46,635 nucleotides of DNA from Weissella cibaria (lineage in GTDB: Bacteria; Bacillota; Bacilli; Lactobacillales; Lactobacillaceae): assembly GCF_004521965.1 (NCBI RefSeq), contig NZ_SDGK01000025.1:1-46635 (forward strand). Direction: 5' to 3'. Under the pieces are notes generated by a model. The model was given only the letters and a program-made list of their open reading frames with translations. It made no database searches and was not told the origin of the DNA. The position numbers and the translations under genes were made by a program. This document shows positions 40,634 to 46,635 of the stretch, piece after piece (the stretch's first letter is position 1; every line of letters begins with the position of its first letter).

Positions 40634-41620
40634 ATGACACATTACACAGCACGTGCACACACGAATATTGCCCTACTGAAGTATTGGGGTAAAGCAGATA
40701 CAACGCTCATGCTACCCACAACAACGTCAATTTCGCTAACCCTGGATGAATTTTATACCGATACCACTGTTTGGTTTGACGCAGATTTGGTCGCGGATGA
40801 CGTAATGCTTGATGATGCGGTAATGACCGGTAAAGGTTACGACAAAGTCACCCGATTCTTAGATTTGGTCCGTGAAACGGCTGGCGAAACACACTATGCT
40901 CATGTTCATTCGTCCAATCACGTCCCAACGGCAGCCGGTTTGGCGTCTTCGGCTTCTGCGTTTGCTGCCTTAGCTGGTGCAGCTAGTCGCGCAGCCGGCT
41001 TAACATTATCACCGGCTGAACTGTCACGATTAGCGCGTCTTGGGTCTGGGTCAGCGGCGCGCTCGATTTTTGGCGGTTTCGCCCAATGGGATCGCGGTCA
41101 TGATGACCTAACTTCAGTTGCTAAGCCGTTGGTCGAGACAATTGACTGGCCAATACAATTGTTAACAGTGATTATTGACGATCGGCCTAAAAAAATAGAT
41201 TCACGTGGTGGTATGCAACATGCAAAAGCAACCTCACCCTTCTATGATGATTGGGTTAACCGGTCGAATGCCTTGGTACCCGTTATGCAAACAGCTATTG
41301 CGAACCACGATATTGATCAAATTGGTCAATTGGCGGAAGCCAATGCGCTACAAATGCATGCAACAAACGCCACTGCCCAGCCAGCGTTTAATTACTTGAC
41401 TGATTCCTCGTGGCAGGTAATTAACCTAGCAACCACGCTTCGTGAACGTGGCATCTCCGTCTACGCGACAATGGACGCTGGACCAAACGTCAAGTTAATT
41501 TCACGACCAGCTGATACTGAGGTCATCACAGCAGCTTTAGCTGAGGCAATTCCTGGCGTCGTCGTTCGCGCTGCAACGCCAGGTCCAAGTATCAAAATCG
41601 TTGAAGGAGATCAGATTTAA
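40634..41620 (+). CDS. mvaD: diphosphomevalonate decarboxylase
   Basis: A 328-residue GHMP enzyme that converts mevalonate diphosphate to isopentenyl diphosphate. N-terminal NIALLKYWGKAD, the ATP loop AAGLASSASAFAALAGA and the catalytic Asp region TMDAGPNVK are diagnostic. It starts nine bases after mvk, with AGGAGG, and its last base is the first of the next start codon. Confidence 0.96.
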   Translation: MTHYTARAHTNIALLKYWGKADTTLMLPTTTSISLTLDEFYTDTTVWFDADLVADDVMLDDAVMTGKGYDKVTRFLDLVRETAGETHYAHVHSSNHVPTAAGLASSASAFAALAGAASRAAGLTLSPAELSRLARLGSGSAARSIFGGFAQWDRGHDDLTSVAKPLVETIDWPIQLLTVIIDDRPKKIDSRGGMQHAKATSPFYDDWVNRSNALVPVMQTAIANHDIDQIGQLAEANALQMHATNATAQPAFNYLTDSSWQVINLATTLRERGISVYATMDAGPNVKLISRPADTEVITAALAEAIPGVVVRAATPGPSIKIVEGDQI

Positions 41621-42678
41621 TGGTTATGGCAAAAGCCCCCGGCAAATTGTACTTAGCCGGTGAATATGCAGTCACACTACCTGGACAACCTAGCATTATC
41701 ATGGCAGTCGACCGGTTTGTCACGGTCAATCTTGACCCACGAACAGATACATTAATCAGTGTGACGAGTAATTTACTTGGCCACCGTGAATTATCAAGCT
41801 CTGAATTGTTGACGGTCGCTTTGGATGATGACTGGCGTCTAGTCCTTCGCACCTTGCAATTAATCCAGACGTACGCCATAGAAAACGGTCAACCTTTTAC
41901 TGGGTTGACCGTTTCTATTGATAGTCAACTAACCATGGCCGGACAAAAATTAGGTCTTGGTTCATCAGCAGCCGTTACGATGGCTTTGATTAAGGCTTAT
42001 GTTGCGCTCAGCGAGTTACCAATGTCGCCACTACAACAGTATAAGCTAGGTGTATTGGTTACCTTAACGACCCCTAATTTTAAGGCGGGGTCTATGGGAG
42101 ATTTGGCTGCTGCGACATTTGGTGGCATTATTCGCTACCAAAAATTCGCATCGCCCGTTATATTCGATTGGCTTGACCAACGTCGCTATGTTTCTGAAAT
42201 GTTAGCAGCAACCTGGCCTGATTTGGTAATTGAACCCTTAGCACTACCAGGCGATTGGTCACTCTTGGTTGGTTGGACTGGATCGCCTGCGGATACACAA
42301 GCTCTACTGGCAAGTGGTGACCAAACCAATCGGGATGCTGCTAAACAACTCTTAGCACAGAACACCGCCCCCTTAGTGGGTATGATAGAAACTGGATTGC
42401 GCCAAGCTGATTTTGATAAAATTCGTGCAGCCATGCATTTGAGCCAGGAACAATTATTTGCCTACGCCAGTCGCGTTGGACTCGCCTATGTCACACCTGC
42501 ACTCCTATCACTCCTATCAATCGCCATAGAAGCTGGTGCAGGTGCTAAAATATCAGGAGCTGGCGGTGGTGACAATGGTATCGCCCTAACAAATGATGAG
42601 ACAGTTGCAACTGCAATCAGAGACGCCTGGCAACGCGCCGGCATTACGCCGTTACCTTTAGCAATTGCATTTAATTAG
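41620..42678 (+). CDS. phosphomevalonate kinase
   Basis: A 352-residue GHMP kinase acting between mvk and mvaD in the pathway. Seen: AKAPGKLYLAGEYAV at the start, KLGLGSSAAVT as ATP loop and KISGAGGGDNGIAL near the end. The order mvk-mvaD-pmk-fni is usual in lactic acid bacteria. The start overlaps the mvaD stop by one base (TAATG); ATG 41626 is an alternative. Confidence 0.95.
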   Translation: MVMAKAPGKLYLAGEYAVTLPGQPSIIMAVDRFVTVNLDPRTDTLISVTSNLLGHRELSSSELLTVALDDDWRLVLRTLQLIQTYAIENGQPFTGLTVSIDSQLTMAGQKLGLGSSAAVTMALIKAYVALSELPMSPLQQYKLGVLVTLTTPNFKAGSMGDLAAATFGGIIRYQKFASPVIFDWLDQRRYVSEMLAATWPDLVIEPLALPGDWSLLVGWTGSPADTQALLASGDQTNRDAAKQLLAQNTAPLVGMIETGLRQADFDKIRAAMHLSQEQLFAYASRVGLAYVTPALLSLLSIAIEAGAGAKISGAGGGDNGIALTNDETVATAIRDAWQRAGITPLPLAIAFN

Positions 42679-42689
42679 GAGAAAGTATT

Positions 42690-43727
42690 ATGGAATCTGC
42701 ACACGCACATCGTAAAGATGAACACTTGTCATTGGCAGAAGCCGAATTCCGGCGCCATGCGCCAGTGTCATCTTTGCACCAGGTTCGGATTATTCACCAA
42801 GGGTTACCTGAAACGAAAGTCTCTAATGTTGATTTAACGGTTGATGATCCAATTTTTAACTTCAAAACCCCTTTCTATATTGAAGCGATGACCGGTGGTA
42901 GCCAAAAAACCGGTAAGATTAATGCTCAGTTAGCAACTGCTGCCAAAGAGACTGGTTTAGCGATGGCTGTTGGTTCACAAAGCGTGGCCTTAAAGGACGA
43001 AAATGCGATCGACACATTTAAAGTTGTTCGAGAAATCAACCCCGATGGCTTTGTTATGGCCAACATCGGTGCCGGTCATACCGTGGCTCATGCCCAAGAA
43101 GTTGTTGATATGATTGGCGCAAATGCCTTAGAAGTTCATATTAATGTTGCCCAAGAAGTTGTCATGCCTGAGGGTGATCGTGAATATATTTGGCAAGACG
43201 AGTTAGCCAATATTATTCAGACGGTTTCCGTCCCCGTGATTATCAAAGAAGTCGGCTTTGGCATGGCTAAGGAAACCATTGGCCAATTACATGATTTAGG
43301 TGCCCAATATATCAATCTTGGTGGCCGTTCAGGGACAAACTTCACCGTCATCGAAGATCGTCGTAATCGGGTGATGACGGCTGAGCACGGCTATTTGTAT
43401 GACTGGGGTCAAACAACTGCTGAAAGTTTGTTAGAAGCGCAACTAGTCGCAGATGCGCCAACAATCCTCGCCACTGGCGGTATTCAAGACCCACTTGACG
43501 TTTTGAAAGCTCAAGTTTTGGGTGCAAAAGCGGTCGGTGTCGCAGGACATTTCCTACACACGGTCTTGAACGAGGGAACTGATGGCGTCATCACTGAAAT
43601 TCAGCGTTGGCAAAAGCATCTCGCAAAGCTTTACGCGATGGTTGGTGCTGAACAGCAAGCTGACTTACAGCACGTACAAACAGTCTTATCACCCGAGTTG
43701 AAAAACTATATCGATCAACGTCGGTAA
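42690..43727 (+). CDS. fni: type 2 isopentenyl-diphosphate isomerase
   Basis: A 345-residue FMN- and NADPH-dependent enzyme that interconverts isopentenyl and dimethylallyl diphosphate. Seen: RKDEHL near the start, FYIEAMTGGS, and the phosphate/FMN-binding stretches GGRSGTNF and ATGGIQDPLDVLKA. It ends the mevalonate operon, with AGGAGAA in the 11-base gap after the kinase. Confidence 0.95.
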   Translation: MESAHAHRKDEHLSLAEAEFRRHAPVSSLHQVRIIHQGLPETKVSNVDLTVDDPIFNFKTPFYIEAMTGGSQKTGKINAQLATAAKETGLAMAVGSQSVALKDENAIDTFKVVREINPDGFVMANIGAGHTVAHAQEVVDMIGANALEVHINVAQEVVMPEGDREYIWQDELANIIQTVSVPVIIKEVGFGMAKETIGQLHDLGAQYINLGGRSGTNFTVIEDRRNRVMTAEHGYLYDWGQTTAESLLEAQLVADAPTILATGGIQDPLDVLKAQVLGAKAVGVAGHFLHTVLNEGTDGVITEIQRWQKHLAKLYAMVGAEQQADLQHVQTVLSPELKNYIDQRR

Positions 43728-43738
43728 ACAAAGTCTTT

Positions 43739-43777
43739 AATCGCAAAGCAATCAATTGGTATTGTTTTGGGATTTTT
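43739..43777 (+). terminator. terminator of the mevalonate operon
   Basis: AATCGCAAAGCAAT pairs, with one mismatch, with ATTGTTTTGGGATT and is followed by TTTTT. Confidence 0.7.
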
Positions 43778-43897
43778 TTATTGGGTTAGTCTTAAATTTC
43801 AGTGGCAAAGTTAAATGATTGTTAAAGGCGTTAAAGGTCAGCTTGCGATTATCGAGAACCCACCCCGTTCAACCTTAAAAGTCGGTATATTGGAAGC

Positions 43898-44449
43898 ATG
43901 AAGAACATGTTAACGGAGAGTATTCGTCAGCAGACTGACGATCAAATCATTGATGCAACGCTGACTTTGTTGCAAAGCCAGTCCTATGACCAACTTGCGG
44001 TTACTGAAATTACCCGCATGGCAGGCGTGTCACGGATGGCTTTCTATCGTCACTTTGGCACAAAGGAAGCGGTAATCAAGACTATTGTTGAACAATTAAC
44101 AGATGACTTTGCGAAGGAAGCTGCTGCTCTGCCTTTGGAAAGTGAACAAATTGCAAGTGCCTTCTTTGGCTTTATCCAAGCAAATGGAATGGCGATTGCC
44201 GTTTTGTTGAACGCTGGATTGCGAGAGCAATTTTACCCACCTTTGCGCGATATTTTGCATGGGTTGTACGCAGAATTGTTCCGCAGCCAAGCAAACCATT
44301 CGACATCTATCGATTACGTTTCTGACTTTACGGCATCTGGCATGTTGGCATTAGCTATTCGCTGGATCGCTACGGGGATGCATGAATCAGTACCTGAGAT
44401 GGCACGGATTGCAACAGAAATGACTGATGCGCAACACGCAAACCTATAA
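43898..44449 (+). CDS. TetR/AcrR family transcriptional regulator
   Basis: A 183-residue regulator. The N-terminal TetR helix-turn-helix (about 15-60) reads YDQLAVTEITRMAGVSRMAFYRHFGTKE split across its two helices, a clear family match. The C-terminal helical ligand domain is unclassified. It is transcribed alone between the mevalonate operon and the convergent yitT gene, so its target is not shown by the context. Its product may control a distant efflux or stress gene. Confidence 0.88.
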   Translation: MKNMLTESIRQQTDDQIIDATLTLLQSQSYDQLAVTEITRMAGVSRMAFYRHFGTKEAVIKTIVEQLTDDFAKEAAALPLESEQIASAFFGFIQANGMAIAVLLNAGLREQFYPPLRDILHGLYAELFRSQANHSTSIDYVSDFTASGMLALAIRWIATGMHESVPEMARIATEMTDAQHANL

Positions 44450-44470
44450 TTATTGTTGTGCTAGTTAACT

Positions 44471-44511
44471 AAAAAGACGAGATAACCAATTTGAGGTTAT
44501 CTCGTCTTTTT
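44471..44511. terminator. bidirectional terminator between convergent genes
   Basis: AAAAAGACGAGATAACC is perfectly complementary to GGTTATCTCGTCTTTTT (17 pairs) around a 7-base loop. Confidence 0.9.
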
Positions 44512-44514
44512 AGT

Positions 44515-45420
44515 TTAAGGTAAAAGGTTGAACCGGCGCTTCTTGGGTTGCGCGTAACTGAACCCTTCACCGAATGTTTCCTGTGTATCCATCACAGTCA
44601 CAAAGGCTTGCGGGTCAATATCATTGACTAACCGACGTACAATGTTCATCTCTGAAGGATCGACGACGGCATAGACAACTTTCCGTTCATTATGTGTAAA
44701 GCCCCCCTCTGCATGCAACAGTGACGTGCCCCGTTCAAGTTCTTGCATAATAGCATGCGAAATTTCTTCGGGGTAATTTGTGAAAATCAGGAATGCCCGA
44801 GCTGCATAAGCGCCCTTTTGGGTAAAGTTAACAAGTTGGGCGAACACAAACGCCGCAATCAGTGTGTACATCATTTCCACAACGTTAACGTAGACTAGCG
44901 AGACCGTTAAGACCACCACATCTAATGCAAACAATGTTTTCCCCATCGGAATGTTTAACTTTTGTTCTAGAATACGCGCAATGACGTCTGTACCGCCCGT
45001 TGTGCCACCAAAACGATAAATCAAGCCGGAACCAAGGCCACCAAAGAAGCCGGCTAAAATGGCTGAAATAAGCAAATCATGATGTAGATCTAAATTCATA
45101 GGATACAGTTGCCAAAACCAGAGCCAAAATGATAAGGCGACGATACCGTACAACGTATAAATTAAGGCCCGCTTCCCTAACATTCGTAAACCGAGTAGCA
45201 ATAAGGGAATATTCAAGAACAAGGTTGATAGGGCCGGATTAATATGGAATAGCGCTCTAAAAATCAGCGTAATTCCGGTCACGCCACCTTCCGCCAAGTG
45301 GCTTGGAATATTAACGTTAACTAGGCCCCATCCATACATGCTGGTTCCAATTGTAAATATGATGAAATCGCGAAGTCGAATTTTTTCAATCACCCGCGTG
45401 GCCATTGTGTGTTCTGTCAT
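44515..45420 (-). CDS. YitT family membrane protein (DUF2179)
   Basis: A 301-residue protein with about five or six membrane segments (about 15-190) and a cytoplasmic DUF2179 domain (about 215-285, RKVVYAVVDPSEMNIVRRLVNDIDPQ). GGVTGITLI and GGTTGGTDVIARIL are the repeated family loops. Function is unknown; some relatives are linked to metabolite transport. Its start has GGGGATTG upstream. Confidence 0.88.
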   Translation of the reverse strand: MTEHTMATRVIEKIRLRDFIIFTIGTSMYGWGLVNVNIPSHLAEGGVTGITLIFRALFHINPALSTLFLNIPLLLLGLRMLGKRALIYTLYGIVALSFWLWFWQLYPMNLDLHHDLLISAILAGFFGGLGSGLIYRFGGTTGGTDVIARILEQKLNIPMGKTLFALDVVVLTVSLVYVNVVEMMYTLIAAFVFAQLVNFTQKGAYAARAFLIFTNYPEEISHAIMQELERGTSLLHAEGGFTHNERKVVYAVVDPSEMNIVRRLVNDIDPQAFVTVMDTQETFGEGFSYAQPKKRRFNLLP

Positions 45421-45555
45421 GGCACAATCCCCAATCTGAATAAATTATCATGTGGCAATCAGTTACCCCTTGTCCAAATTAAGGCACAAGACTAACCGGC
45501 CGTATTGTTTTAAGTGTACCAAAAATTTGCTTAATCGGTTAAAAATAACGAAAAA

Positions 45556-45583
45556 AACCGTGACAAGTTCAAAAGTCACGGTT
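45556..45583 (-). terminator. terminator of the SDR pseudogene
   Basis: Read on the minus strand, AACCGTGAC pairs with GTCACGGTT, followed by a run of T. It lies 24 bases after the pseudogene stop. Confidence 0.8.
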
Positions 45584-45607
45584 AGCATCAACCGATCGAT
45601 CATGACT

Positions 45608-46427
45608 TTAGACACGGCCACCTAGGAATTCGTTATAGAGGGTAATTCCCCATCAATCTAAAACGTTGTACCGGTAATGTAAGAAGCTTCATTCGAAATC
45701 AACCAAACAGCCCGCATTCGCAACGTGAACCGGGTCACCGACTTTGTTCATTGAAATCATACTTTCTGTGTCAGCTCGAACGGCAGGATCTGCAAATCGT
45801 TGCGCTTTAATCTACGTTTTTAGGGCACCTGGTGAAATTGTTTTAATCCGAATACTCTACTCAGCATATTCCAAAGCCATTGTTTTAGTAAACATCAGCA
45901 CACCAGCCTTAGCCGTTGGGTATGACGCCTAGATAGGCCAAGGAATAATGTCGTGAATTGACGACGTGTTTAGAATGCTACTTTGCTTATTGTGCTTCAA
46001 AAAATGTTGTACAGCAATTTTAGTCCCCAAGAATACGCCATCTAAATCGACGTGCAGTACACGTTGCCAGTCCTCATATTAAGTCTCGTGCGCAGCTGAT
46101 TGAATCTCGAAGCCTGCATTATTGACCCACACGTCAATATCACCAAACGCTTCAATTGCCTTATCATAAATTGTTTGTACGCCGGCTTCTGTTCCCACGT
46201 CAGCCCGGATACCAACGGCGTGTCCGCCTGATTGTTCAATTAGGTAGATCAGCCCGTCGATTACCTTTTCATCAGCACTCATGTAGTTAATTGACCACAT
46301 CCATTGCTTCTGACCCCATGTGACGTGCGATCGCTTCACCGATACCTGACGATCTACCAGGCACAACTGCAGTTTTAGCACGCAAATCGGGACAGCGCGT
46401 TGTATCAGTCGTATGATTAATTGTCAT
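45608..46427 (-). pseudogene. SDR family glucose 1-dehydrogenase-like, decayed
   Basis: A short-chain dehydrogenase broken many times. The start is good (ATG 46427 after GGAGGGCG), giving MTINHTTDTT and the cofactor motif GRSSGIGEAIARHMGSE (first Gly region already altered). A one-base insertion near 46306 then stops the frame; the next frame has VNNAGFEIQ before TAA at about 46079. Further on, IIPWPI is followed by TAG. Near the end, ASYITGTT is followed by a stop and another shift, after which ITLYNEFLGGRV reaches the natural stop. At least two shifts and three stops make loss of function certain. Confidence 0.88.
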
Positions 46428-46509
46428 AGATATCGCCCTCCATGTGACTATTGTATGTCATAACCTATTGCTAATAATGAATAACTTTTAATATCAGATG
46501 AACCAAACA

Positions 46510-46590
46510 AGAGGCTGTGCCAGAACAGTTCTAGCTGAAAATGAAGAAGGAGAAGAAAATCCGGTGTATTTCCTCTCCTTCTTTCTTTTT
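46510..46590 (+). repeat. GAGGCTG-type intergenic element with terminator-like hairpin
   Basis: It begins GAGGCTGTGCCAGAAC and contains AAGAAGGAGA pairing with TCTCCTTCTT, followed by TCTTTTTT. Elements starting GAGGCTGGGA and carrying such a hairpin are, as I recall, common between genes in lactic acid bacteria. Only one copy is in this window, so the repeat nature is an inference. The bases after it (to 46635) show nothing I can name. Confidence 0.4.
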
Positions 46591-46635
46591 TACCATTATT
46601 ATAAAATAAAATCAGGCGCAAACCCATGTATATCA

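Noticed and set aside
46079-46381. 100-residue minus-strand frame as a separate gene
   Set aside because: It is the middle of the decayed SDR gene; its first residues are out-of-frame sequence.

Overview
The window looks like chromosome from a heterofermentative lactic acid bacterium of the Lactobacillaceae, most likely Weissella (the genus is an inference from gene content and style). Supporting content: a complete mevalonate-to-isoprenoid cluster with type 2 IPP isomerase, class Ib ribonucleotide reductase (NrdHEF with divergent NrdI), a cytochrome bd operon (cydABDC), LAB-type DUF4044, DUF3397 and DUF1831 proteins, a LysM surface protein with an Apf-like C-terminus, and frequent TTG Leu and TCA Ser codons. 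No rRNA, tRNA, CRISPR array or prophage was seen.

Layout. 1-3.1 kb: a possible small minus-strand gene, an Rgg/PlcR-like regulator, a 2-hydroxyacid dehydrogenase and an ECF transporter S component. 3.2-9.3 kb: cydAB plus the CydDC thiol exporter, followed by a GH73 glucosaminidase and a degenerate PurK-like ATP-grasp protein. 11.1-12.6 kb: a dead IS150-like (IS3 family) element that has split a terminator hairpin. 12.6-15.0 kb: small membrane proteins, a cold-shock protein, ADP-ribose pyrophosphatase and MTA/SAH nucleosidase. 15.3-17.7 kb: an mhqO/mhqD-like quinone-stress pair and a DUF1831 protein. 18.2-20.4 kb: the LysM surface protein, two unknown proteins and nrdI. 20.6-24.3 kb: nrdH, nrdE and nrdF. 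24.3-27.2 kb: trpXYZ, a tryptophan ABC importer behind a leader region. 27.3-29.6 kb: a ClC antiporter and a pair of CrcB/Fluc fluoride channels. 29.7-32.7 kb: a frameshifted degV and a NagE-type PTS EIICBA. 32.8-33.9 kb: an intact IS30-family element. 34.0-39.5 kb: the conserved dinG-ypmB-asnS-dnaD operon on the minus strand. 39.7-43.7 kb: mvk-mvaD-pmk-fni. 43.9-46.6 kb: a TetR regulator, a YitT protein, an SDR pseudogene and an intergenic repeat-like element.

The main discovery candidate is the 297-base leader between nrdF and trpX. It has a good promoter, a ribosome binding site and a 14-residue open frame, MRIAMAKLNGWWRS, with adjacent Trp codons. Downstream are a segment that can pair with the Trp-codon region, an alternative antiterminator and two strong tandem terminators. 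This is the architecture of classic E. coli trpL attenuation, placed in front of a tryptophan transporter in a Firmicute, where T-box or TRAP control would be the usual expectation.

Other points for a second look: the IS150-like insertion inside a terminator, a duplicated 21-base motif just before two terminators, a His/acid-rich tail on the MhqD-like esterase, a -10 box enclosed in a perfect inverted repeat before nrdF, NagR/DasR-like operator sequence in both arms of the degV terminator, and several broken genes (degV, the SDR and the IS transposase).
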